The notes beneath the pieces are model-generated. The model was not told the DNA's origin, made no database searches, and worked only from the letters and a program-made list of their open reading frames with translations. From assembly GCF_013112485.1 (NCBI RefSeq), contig NZ_JABFHG010000009.1, forward strand, positions 1-64,000: DNA of 64,000 nucleotides, read 5' to 3'. The position numbers were made by a program, and so were the translations under genes. Shown piece after piece: positions 42,610 through 50,160 of the stretch. This stretch comes from Roseicella sp. DB1501. Lineage in GTDB: Bacteria > Pseudomonadota > Alphaproteobacteria > Acetobacterales > Acetobacteraceae. Positions within the stretch are counted from its first letter, which is position 1. Each line of letters begins with the position of its first letter.

Positions 42610-43250
42610 TGCTCGCCAGTACGCAGAGCCGCGCCTTTCCCGCCGCGCTGTCGGACCCGGCGGAGCGTGCCCGCCGTCGTGCTATGCTGGAGCAGGCGCC
42701 ACATGTGGCGCCGATCCGCTCCCTGGCCGCCCGCATCCGCCAGGACACCGGCCGGCCCGTGCCTGAGCCCGATCCGCTCGATGGCGGCGCTGAGGCGGCG
42801 CTGCTGCTGCTCCTCGAGACGCCGGGGCCGCGGATGATGCAGAGCGGCATCGTCTCGCGCGACCAGCCGAGCGGGACCGGCGCGAATCTCCGCCGCTTCC
42901 TCGATGCCGCGCAGATCCCGCGCCGGGAGACGCTGATCTGGAACGCCATCCCCTGGGTAATCCACGAGCCCGGTGCCCGCAACCGCGCGCCGCGCGTCAC
43001 CGAGTTGCGCGCGGCACTGACCTGGCTGCCGCCGCTCGTCGAAGCGATGCCGAAGCTGCGCATCGCCGTCCTGGCAGGCCGCTTCGCCGCTGCCGCCGAG
43101 CAGACGCTTCATGCCGCCCGCCCGCATCTCCTCTTGCGGACCATGCCGCATCCCAGCCCGACCTTCGTCTGTACCAGCACAGAGGTACCCATCCGCATCA
43201 TGGCCGCACTTTCCGATGCCGCCGCCGCCCTGCGGGCGGAGCCGCGATGA
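42609..43250 (+). CDS. Uracil-DNA-glycosylase-superfamily protein
   Basis: Protein of 213 aa. ALLLLLETPGPRMMQSGIVS corresponds to motif A (GEAPG in standard family 4/5 enzymes, here LETPG), TLIWNAIPWVIHEPG is the next strand, and RTMPHPSPTFVC is motif B (HPSP). The fold is thus the uracil-DNA-glycosylase one, but the catalytic-loop residues differ from typical repair enzymes and the frame sits in the middle of a biosynthetic operon with 1- and 4-base overlaps. It may hydrolyse or form an N-glycosidic bond on a small molecule, or be a DNA repair protein captured by chance. Confidence 0.7.
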   Translation: MLASTQSRAFPAALSDPAERARRRAMLEQAPHVAPIRSLAARIRQDTGRPVPEPDPLDGGAEAALLLLLETPGPRMMQSGIVSRDQPSGTGANLRRFLDAAQIPRRETLIWNAIPWVIHEPGARNRAPRVTELRAALTWLPPLVEAMPKLRIAVLAGRFAAAAEQTLHAARPHLLLRTMPHPSPTFVCTSTEVPIRIMAALSDAAAALRAEPR

Positions 43251-44278
43251 GCACCGTCCTCGTCACTGGCGGCGCCGGCTATATCGGCAGCCAGGCGGTG
43301 CTCGCCCTGCTCGATGCCGGCTACAGCCCGGTTATCCTCGACAACCTCTCGACCGGATTGCGGGATGCGGTACCGCACGGGGTACCGCTCGTCATCGGGG
43401 ATGTCGCCGATGCGGCGCTCGTGGCGCGGGCGCTGGACGAGCATCGCGCCACGGCGGTGCTGCATTTCGCCGCTTCCCATGTGGCGCCGGAGAGCGTGAT
43501 CCGTCCTCTGGCCTACTGGCGCAACAACCTCGCGGGCACGCTGGGCTTGGTCGAGGGGCTGGTGATGGCGGGTGTCCGCCGCTTGGTCTTCTCCTCGACG
43601 GCCGCGGTGTACGGCATTCCCGATACGCTGCCGGTCGCGGAGGGCGCGCCCTGCCGTCCGATCAATCCCTATGGCGCCAGCAAGCTGGCGGCCGAGCGGC
43701 TGATCGCGGATGCGGCCGAGGCGCATGGGATCGCCTATGTCGCGCTGCGCTACTTCAATGTCGCCGGCGCCGATCCCGCCGGGCGAACCGGCAGGCGTCG
43801 CCCCGGTGCCACCCACCTGATCGCCGTCGCCTGCGAGGCGGCGCTCGGCAGGCGCGATGCGGTGACGGTCTATGGCGACGATTACGACACGCCGGATGGC
43901 ACGGGCGTCCGCGACTACATCCATGTGGCCGATCTCGCCACGGCCCATGTGGCGGCGTTGCGCCATCTCATGGCCGGCGGAATGGGGCTGACGCTGAACT
44001 GCGGCTATGGCTGCGGGCATTCGGTGTTGGGCGTGCTGGAGGCGGTGGAGCGCGCCGCCGGATGTTCCGTGCCGCGCCGCGTCGCGCCGCGCCGCCTGGG
44101 CGATCCGCCTGCCGTCGTCGCCGTCGCCGATGGAATGCGCAAGGTTCTCGGCTGGGAGCCGAAGCACGACAGCCTGGACCGGATCGTCGCCGACACCCTG
44201 GCCTGGGAATGCCGCAAGGACACGACGCCGAGGCCTGCGCCGGCACCTGTCCCGAACGCCGCCCAACTCGACAGGTGA
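43247..44278 (+). CDS. galE: UDP-glucose 4-epimerase
   Basis: Short-chain-dehydrogenase-type epimerase of 343 aa. STVLVTGGAGYIGSQAVLAL holds the NAD-binding GxxGxxG, LVFSSTAAVYGIP the catalytic Ser/Thr strand, and NPYGASKLAAERLI the Tyr-x3-Lys pair (Tyr about 142). LRYFNVAGADPAGRTG and VRDYIHVADLATAHVAA are diagnostic of GalE. It probably interconverts UDP-Glc/Gal or their N-acetyl forms as donor for the cluster's glycosyltransferases. The C-terminus (RPAPAPVPNAAQLDR) is an extra Pro-rich tail. It overlaps the preceding gene by 4 bases. Confidence 0.88.
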   Translation: MSTVLVTGGAGYIGSQAVLALLDAGYSPVILDNLSTGLRDAVPHGVPLVIGDVADAALVARALDEHRATAVLHFAASHVAPESVIRPLAYWRNNLAGTLGLVEGLVMAGVRRLVFSSTAAVYGIPDTLPVAEGAPCRPINPYGASKLAAERLIADAAEAHGIAYVALRYFNVAGADPAGRTGRRRPGATHLIAVACEAALGRRDAVTVYGDDYDTPDGTGVRDYIHVADLATAHVAALRHLMAGGMGLTLNCGYGCGHSVLGVLEAVERAAGCSVPRRVAPRRLGDPPAVVAVADGMRKVLGWEPKHDSLDRIVADTLAWECRKDTTPRPAPAPVPNAAQLDR

Positions 44279-44327
44279 GACATCTGATCGCGTGAGCCTG
44301 CGTCAGACGAATGCCCCAGGCGCCATA

Positions 44328-45908
44328 ATGCGCCGCCGACGGATGCTGTTCGCCGGCCTCACCCTGGCCATTGCCACGGCGCTGCTGGCGCTCGCCGTCG
44401 CCGTGCTGGGGGAGGGCGGCTGGTCGGTCTGGGAAGCCTTGATCCTGCTGTGCTTCGTGCTGAACCTTCCCTGGATCGGCCTGGCGGCCGCGACAGGGCT
44501 GATCGGCCTCTGCATCCGCATCCGAGGCATCCAGACACCGCCCGAGACCGATGCGCCCATCACGCTTCGCACCGCCATCGCCATCTGCATCCGCAACGAG
44601 GCGATGGAGGAGGTGCTGCCGCCGCTGCTGCGGCTGATGCAGGGGCTGTCGGAGCATGGCGACCGCTTCGTCCTCGCCATCCTCTCCGACACGGCGGATC
44701 CCGACCATGTCGTGGCCGAGGAGGCGGCGTTACGCAGCGCCTCGGCCAAGCTGCCCGGCAGCAGGATCCGCTATCGCCGCCGCCCCAGGAATACAGGCTA
44801 CAAGGCCGGCAACGTGATGGACTTCCTCGACCACCACGCCGCGGATCTCGATCTGATCATCCTGCTGGATGCCGATTCCGAAATGACGCCGGAAGCCGCG
44901 CTGCGCCTGGTGCGCGTCATGCAGGCGGAACCGAAGCTCGGCATCTTGCAGCATCCCATTGCCGGCAGCGCGACATCTGCGTCCTTCGGCCGGTTGTTCA
45001 ACCTCGGCCACCGCTCGGGGGCCCGCATCTGGACGCTCGGGCAGGATTGGTGGCAGGGTGATGAGGGCCCCTTCTGGGGCCATAACGCGATCCTCCGCAT
45101 CGCCCCTTTCCGCCGGCATTGCCGCCTTCCGCTTCTGCCGGACGGATCCTCAATCCTCTCGCACGACCATGTCGAAGCCGCGCGGATGCACGGGGCCGGC
45201 TGGTCGGTTCGGGTGCATCCCGACACCCACGCCGATGGCGGCGGTTCGTTGGAAGCCCCACCGCCGCATCTTCTGGCCTTCCTGCAGCGGGATCGCCGAT
45301 GGGCGGCAGGCAATCTCCAATATCGGCATTTTCTGCGGGATCGATCCCTCGGCGCTCTCGGACGCCTGCAGATGTTCCAGGCCATCCTGCACTACCTGTT
45401 GGCGCCCTTCTGGTTCGCCATCCTGCCGCTCGCCGCGATCAATGCGCTCCTGACCGATGACTCGCCGCCGCGCGGCATGCTCGTCGCGCTTCTCGTCCTG
45501 GTCTATGTCGCATTGCACCTGCCGCGGCTGACGGGTCATCTGGCGATGCTGGTTGAAGCGGGACGGGGACGGTGGGTGGCGCATGTCCGGTCTGTCCTCG
45601 CGGAGAACCTGTTCTCCCTCCTGTTCGATTCCGTTGTTGCCTCGCACAACACGATCATCGTGCTCTCGCACGCATTGCGCATGCCGCATCGCGGCTGGCC
45701 GCCGCAGCAACGCAGGGAACGCCGGCTGAACTGGTCGGAGGCAACGAATATCCTCTGGCCGCACACCGCCATCGGCCTGGCCATCTTCCTCGCACTCGGC
45801 CTGTCCGGATCGGTCTTCGCGGTCCTTGCAGCCGCGCCGGCCGGTGCGGGGCTGCTTCTCGCCATCCCGTTCTGCGTCCTAACCTCGGATCCCCGCGCGA
45901 AGGGTTGA
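44328..45908 (+). CDS. OpgH/MdoH-like membrane family 2 glycosyltransferase
   Basis: Integral membrane glycosyltransferase of 526 aa; a GTG at 44292 would add 12 residues. Two N-terminal helices are followed by the GT-A core: TAIAICIRNEAMEEVLPPLL, DADSEMTPEAALRLVRVMQA with the metal-binding DxD, ILSHDHVEAARMHGAGWSV and the RxxRW region LQRDRRWAAGNLQYRHFLRD. Further helices follow. This is the layout of the glucosyltransferase that makes periplasmic glucans, though shorter than OpgH (about 700-850 aa). It may polymerise or transfer sugar across the membrane to the cluster product. Its stop overlaps the MFS start. Confidence 0.82.
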   Translation: MRRRRMLFAGLTLAIATALLALAVAVLGEGGWSVWEALILLCFVLNLPWIGLAAATGLIGLCIRIRGIQTPPETDAPITLRTAIAICIRNEAMEEVLPPLLRLMQGLSEHGDRFVLAILSDTADPDHVVAEEAALRSASAKLPGSRIRYRRRPRNTGYKAGNVMDFLDHHAADLDLIILLDADSEMTPEAALRLVRVMQAEPKLGILQHPIAGSATSASFGRLFNLGHRSGARIWTLGQDWWQGDEGPFWGHNAILRIAPFRRHCRLPLLPDGSSILSHDHVEAARMHGAGWSVRVHPDTHADGGGSLEAPPPHLLAFLQRDRRWAAGNLQYRHFLRDRSLGALGRLQMFQAILHYLLAPFWFAILPLAAINALLTDDSPPRGMLVALLVLVYVALHLPRLTGHLAMLVEAGRGRWVAHVRSVLAENLFSLLFDSVVASHNTIIVLSHALRMPHRGWPPQQRRERRLNWSEATNILWPHTAIGLAIFLALGLSGSVFAVLAAAPAGAGLLLAIPFCVLTSDPRAKG

Positions 45909-47170
45909 TGCAGCGGCTGCCCTTCATCGTCTCGCCCGCCTGGCGCACGACCTTGATCGGCTCGCTCTATGCCTGGCAGGGCCTGGTTGCAGGGTTCGCG
46001 CTCACGGCAATTCCTAATCACTTCGCGGCCCTCGGCGCTTCCGCCGCGGAAGTGGGAGCCTATGTCGCAACGGTGGGCCTTCCCTGGATCGTCCAGCCGC
46101 TCTGGGGGCCGGTGGTCGACCGGTTCGGAGGCCTGGCGATGGGGCGGCGACGCTTCTGGGTCGTGCTCGCTTTTCTCGGCTCCCTGCTATCGCTGGCGAG
46201 ACTGCTGAACCTCCCCCAGGAGGTCGCCGCCGTCCTCCCGGCGATCGGCGCGGTCTTCCTCGTCCAGGGCGCGTTCGCGGCGCTCGCGGATACGGCGACG
46301 GACGCCATGATCATCGATCATGTTCCGGCGGGAAAGCTGGGCGCGGCCAGCGCCGTGACGCGCATCGGCTTCGTCGGCGGAAGCGCGGTTGGCGCGGTGC
46401 TCTTCGCCGCGATGCTGGCAAGCCTCGGCTTGCGGGCCGCAACCATGCTGCTGCTGGTCATAGGCGCTGCGATACTGTCGCTGCCGCTCCTCGTGCGGGA
46501 AGCCGAGGGCGATGCGCTCCTCTCCCCTCGGGCAGTCGGCGATCGGCCGCATCGGCATCCCCGGGAGCCCGGGCGCGACACGTATCGTTCTCTCGTCTCC
46601 GGCAGGGCGACCTGGATCCTGCTGGCTGCGTGTTTCGCCGTGGATGCCGCGGCGGCCGCCTTCGCGGTGCCGCTCGGCGTCGATCTGATCCAGGCGCGGG
46701 GCTGGACGGCGGCGACCTTGTCGAACGCCCAGGCCGGCGCCGCCCTGGCAGCGGGCACGCTCGGCGCCCTGCTGGTCGGATGGTGGACGGACCGCATCGG
46801 CGTGCAGCGGGCGTTGACCATCCTTCTGTGCTGTTGCGCCCTGGCGCATGCGATGGCCGGGCTGCTTTTGGCGGCGGAGGTGCCGATCTTCCTGCGCTTC
46901 GGCGCCCCGCTGGCCCTGGCGCTCTCGACCATCATGCCGGCCCTCGTCTTCGTCGCCCTCGCGCCGGCCATCATGCGCCGCAGCGCGGGAGCGTTGGCCG
47001 CGACGCGCTTCGCCCTGTTCATGGCCATGCTGAACATGGGGAGCGTCGCGGGTGCCGCTGTCTCGGCGCAGATCGCGGCGCTGATCGGCATCCCGAATGT
47101 CGGCTTCGCCGCCGGCGCCGTCTTCGCGGCCGCGGCACTGGCCCTGCCACTCGCGTTGGAGGAACGCTGA
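45908..47170 (+). CDS. MFS transporter, last gene of the inositol cluster
   Basis: Protein of 420 aa with about 12 membrane segments. TLIGSLYAWQGLVAGFALTA, then PLWGPVVDRFGGLAMGRRRF (the loop 2-3 motif), GRATWILLAACFAVDAAAAA at the start of the second half, GWWTDRIGVQRALTILLCCC (the symmetry-related loop) and LNMGSVAGAAVSAQIAALIG. The AmpG/PAT-type MFS transporters share the first pattern. Coupled to the glycosyltransferase by overlapping stop and start (TGATG), it is the likely exporter of the cluster product, or importer of a precursor. Confidence 0.83.
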   Translation: MQRLPFIVSPAWRTTLIGSLYAWQGLVAGFALTAIPNHFAALGASAAEVGAYVATVGLPWIVQPLWGPVVDRFGGLAMGRRRFWVVLAFLGSLLSLARLLNLPQEVAAVLPAIGAVFLVQGAFAALADTATDAMIIDHVPAGKLGAASAVTRIGFVGGSAVGAVLFAAMLASLGLRAATMLLLVIGAAILSLPLLVREAEGDALLSPRAVGDRPHRHPREPGRDTYRSLVSGRATWILLAACFAVDAAAAAFAVPLGVDLIQARGWTAATLSNAQAGAALAAGTLGALLVGWWTDRIGVQRALTILLCCCALAHAMAGLLLAAEVPIFLRFGAPLALALSTIMPALVFVALAPAIMRRSAGALAATRFALFMAMLNMGSVAGAAVSAQIAALIGIPNVGFAAGAVFAAAALALPLALEER

Positions 47171-47227
47171 TCGAGGGCGTGGGCATCGGCCCTCTTCGGC
47201 ATTCCGGCAGCGGCAGCGTCCCAGCCT

Positions 47228-47623
47228 TCAGGCACCGCCAGTGTCGTTGCTCAATCCAGCCGGCGCCGCGCCCAGTTGTTGGATGCAGGCGATGATGTCA
47301 TTCGGGACATAGGGTTTCCGCACGAGGACCTGCCGTGCGTCGAGCTTCTCCAGGCGCTGGAGGGCATCGGGACGGCCGGTCGTGAAGATGACCGGGACCG
47401 TCGGCCAGCGCGACCGGACATGGCTCGCCAGCGCCAGTCCGTCGTGCTCGCCGGGCATATGCACATCCGTCACGAGCACCTGCGGTTCCCGGCCGAGAGT
47501 CTCGAGGCTGGCAATGGCCTGGTCGCCGGACCCTGCCTCCTGAACTGAAAATCCGGCGTCGACGAGTTCCTCGACAAGGATCATGCGGATCAGAGTGTCA
47601 TCTTCGACGACCAGAATGCACAT
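47228..47623 (-). CDS. Stand-alone receiver-domain response regulator
   Basis: Single receiver domain of 131 aa (CheY-like). MCILVVEDDTLIRMILVEEL holds the acidic pair, QVLVTDVHMPGEHDGLALA the phospho-acceptor Asp (about residue 53), VPVIFTTGRPDALQRL the conserved Thr, and RQVLVRKPYVPNDIIACI the Lys. No output domain. It is divergent from the LOV kinase at 47805, so it is the natural partner for phosphotransfer. The pair resembles LOV-histidine-kinase/single-domain-regulator systems known in alphaproteobacteria. It is convergent with the MFS gene of the inositol cluster. Confidence 0.85.
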   Translation of the reverse strand: MCILVVEDDTLIRMILVEELVDAGFSVQEAGSGDQAIASLETLGREPQVLVTDVHMPGEHDGLALASHVRSRWPTVPVIFTTGRPDALQRLEKLDARQVLVRKPYVPNDIIACIQQLGAAPAGLSNDTGGA

Positions 47624-47804
47624 CATCCAACGCCCGACGGATTGATTGTGGATTGGCAGTAAGGCCCGATCATGCTGGTGTCATGAACTTTGGTCCAACT
47701 GAAGAGTTTCTATCCTCCATTCGTGATCACCTATCCAGGGCGCAGATTTGGCCGGTCCGGCCACCCGCGATCAGATAGAGCTTCCAGCCGATGAACGGGC
47801 CGCC

Positions 47805-49016
47805 ATGACTGACGATCCTCAGGGGTCCGACCTCGACCCTAAAGGACTGCACCATCACACGGGCGATGGTCGAAACGTTATCGCCTTGGGCCAAGGGCAT
47901 GACGGCCGCGACATCTTTCATGCGGCTTTCAGAATGAGCCGCATGCCGATGATCCTGACTGACCCCAGTGACGAAAACAATCCCATCATCTTCTGCAACC
48001 GTGCCTTCGAGATGCTGACCGGCTACGAGCAATCCGAGATCCTGGGCAGGAATTGTCGGTTCCTCCAGGGGCCGGACACCGATCCCATGGCCGTGGCGCA
48101 TATTCGCAACGGCATCGCGCGCCACGAGGACGTACACCAGGACATCTTCAATTACCGCAAGGACGGCAGCGGCTTCTGGAATGCGTTGTTCATCAGCCCC
48201 GTCTTCGGTCCGTCGGGCGAGGTGCTCTATTTCTTCGCCAGCCAACTCGACGTCACACGCCGGCACGAGGCGGAGGCGGTCCTGCAGCAGGCGCAGAGGC
48301 TGGAGACGCTCGGTTCCATGGCGTCTAGCATCGCGCACGAGTTCAACAACCTGATGACCATCGTGCTGGGCAGTCTGTCACAGCTTGAGAAGAGCATCGC
48401 TCCCGGCAGCCGCGACCGGCAGCGGCTGGATCGTGCGAAATGGGCGGGCGGCCAGGCGGGGCGGCTGACGCAGCAGATGCTGTCCTTCGCGCGGCGGCAA
48501 TTCCATGACAACAAGCTGCTCGACATCAACCATGTTGTCGGTGGGATCGATGCGATCCTGCGGCAGATGGCCGGCGCCTCGATCGTGATGACGGTCGATC
48601 TCACGCCCAGGCCCCTGATGGTGGAGATCGATGCCAACCAGCTGGAGATGGCGCTGCTGAACCTGGTCCGCAACGCCGCGGATGCGATGCCAAGGGGCGG
48701 CCCGCTCGTCATCGGGACGCGGGCAGTTGATGGCGATGCGAGCGGGCCGACTGCGGTCGAGTTGCTCGTGCGCGATCAGGGCACCGGCATGACGGCCGAT
48801 GTCGCCAGGCGCGCGACGGAGCCCTTCTTCACCACCAAGGCGCTCGGCCGCGGGACCGGGCTCGGCCTGTCCATGGTCAAGGGCTTCGTCGAGCAATCCG
48901 GAGGCTCGGTGCGCATTGCCTCGGAACTGGGCCAGGGCACGACGGTCACCCTGTCCTTCCCCGGCAAGAAGGATGCTCCCGATGGCGCCCCGCCCGTGGC
49001 GCACCCTTCACCCTAG
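47805..49016 (+). CDS. LOV-domain blue-light sensor histidine kinase
   Basis: Soluble kinase of 403 aa. The LOV domain (residues about 40-155) has the flavin-adduct motif GRNCRFLQG with Cys84, plus NPIIFCNRAFEMLTGY and NYRKDGSGFWNALFISPVFG. The kinase part has acceptor His178 in SSIAHEFNN, LLNLVRNAADAMPRGG, VRDQGTGMTADV and GTGLGLSMVKGFVEQSGG. It is therefore expected to bind FMN and change autophosphorylation in blue light. The neighbouring receiver-only protein is the probable target, and a photolyase lies 1.1 kb downstream. Confidence 0.9.
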   Translation: MTDDPQGSDLDPKGLHHHTGDGRNVIALGQGHDGRDIFHAAFRMSRMPMILTDPSDENNPIIFCNRAFEMLTGYEQSEILGRNCRFLQGPDTDPMAVAHIRNGIARHEDVHQDIFNYRKDGSGFWNALFISPVFGPSGEVLYFFASQLDVTRRHEAEAVLQQAQRLETLGSMASSIAHEFNNLMTIVLGSLSQLEKSIAPGSRDRQRLDRAKWAGGQAGRLTQQMLSFARRQFHDNKLLDINHVVGGIDAILRQMAGASIVMTVDLTPRPLMVEIDANQLEMALLNLVRNAADAMPRGGPLVIGTRAVDGDASGPTAVELLVRDQGTGMTADVARRATEPFFTTKALGRGTGLGLSMVKGFVEQSGGSVRIASELGQGTTVTLSFPGKKDAPDGAPPVAHPSP

Positions 49017-49060
49017 CCCTCCGCAGGGATCGATGCGCAGCCGGGGACAGTCAGGCGACC

Positions 49061-49667
49061 TCACCAGATAAGCCGCTGCCGTTGAGTTCGCTCGACGCCA
49101 AGCCGATGCAACTCCTCCACGACCGCACGCTCCTCCGCCGCAGCATGGGCGTCCTGTTGCCCGGCGAGGATGACGAGGTTCGCACGTGCGGCGAGGTCGG
49201 GCGTCACGGCTAAGGCGCGCAGGAGCGAGGCCAGGTTCTTCTTCCACACCGCCCCTGCGATGGCCAGAACGATCGGCCGGCCGGGATCATCGAGCCATAT
49301 GCCGAAGCGACGTCTCGCCTGCAAAGCGACGAAGGCCGCATCGGCAAAATACACGTGGATCAGGTCAGGCAGTTGGGGCAGCGTGGCCAGCCTCCAGAAG
49401 GCTGCGAAAACGGGAAGTTCCGCCGCCCACGCCTCCTTGTCCAAATAGGTCGGCCTCGGCGTAGCGATGTGTTCGATGACGCCCTCATTATCGAAGCGTT
49501 CCATCGGCATGGCATGCGCGCCGCAGAGTGTGGGTGCGTGAAAAAGGACAGGTCACGATGGTGACCCTGATGCCGGGCAGCTGTGCCGCCGCGGCATGCA
49601 ACACATAGGCGATGTAACCGCCGGTGTCAGAGGTGATCCCGAAGAGGACCGGGGCCCTTTCAGGCAT
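49061..49667 (-). pseudogene. Decayed sucrose-phosphate-synthase-like glycosyltransferase
   Basis: Minus-strand sequence from an ATG at 49667 reads VLFGITSDTGGYIAYVLHAA and GIRVTIVTCPF, shifts frame near 49535, then gives RPTYLDKEAWAAELPVFAAF and LPDLIHVYFADAAFVALQA. It jumps from ARRRFG directly to LDDPGRPIVLAIAGAVWKKN, ending at ELHRLGVERTQRQRLIW. These blocks are the N-terminal, hinge and donor-site segments of sucrose-phosphate-synthase-type transferases, which normally exceed 400 aa. The frameshift, the loss of roughly 100 residues in the middle and the missing C-terminus make it non-functional. Confidence 0.7.
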
Positions 49668-49898
49668 CCGCCGGGAGCGAGGTGCAGGACGAACAAGGGT
49701 ACTTCTTCAGGGATCCTACCCTGCCACCCTTTGACCGGCAGATCCTGCGCTGATCTTTGGTGGCTCGTTCTTTGTCGATACCGGAACTCGCGCCGGGAGG
49801 GGATCGACCTGCCTCGCAGCCGTTTCGCATCAGACGCCGCGGCTCGGCTAAACCCACGGTCCGGCCGGCCGTTGTCCAGCGGCGCTTGGAGAAGCCCG

Positions 49899-50108
49899 AT
49901 GACCAGGACACCGAAGAAGGGCGACAAGGTGAGCTGGGCGACGGCCCAGGGCCGGACCGAGGGAAGGGTCGAGAAGGTCGTCACCGGCACAACCAGGATC
50001 AAGGGCCACACGGCGAAGGCGACGAAGGACGAGCCGCAGATGGTCGTCGAAAGTCTCAGAACGGGCAAGAAGGCGGTCCATAAGCCCGGCGAGCTGAAGA
50101 AGGCCTGA
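49899..50108 (+). CDS. DUF2945 small protein
   Basis: Protein of 69 aa. KKGDKVSWATAQGRTEGRVE and KGHTAKATKDEPQMVVESLR, then GKKAVHKPGELKKA, match the DUF2945 (hypervirulence-associated, HVA1/TUDOR-like) family: a small beta barrel rich in Lys. Function is not established; the Lys-rich surface hints at nucleic acid binding. It precedes the photolyase by 52 bases on the same strand, so shared transcription is likely. Confidence 0.8.
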   Translation: MTRTPKKGDKVSWATAQGRTEGRVEKVVTGTTRIKGHTAKATKDEPQMVVESLRTGKKAVHKPGELKKA

Positions 50109-50160
50109 TCCGGTCCATGACATCCTCCACCTCCCGAGCGCGGATGGATCCGGGCTTGTG

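Noticed and set aside
33255-47170. A complete mycothiol biosynthetic cluster
   Set aside because: Only the Ino1, MshA-like and MshB-like steps are seen. There is no CysRS-like MshC ligase and no MshD acetyltransferase, and several extra enzymes are unexplained by mycothiol.
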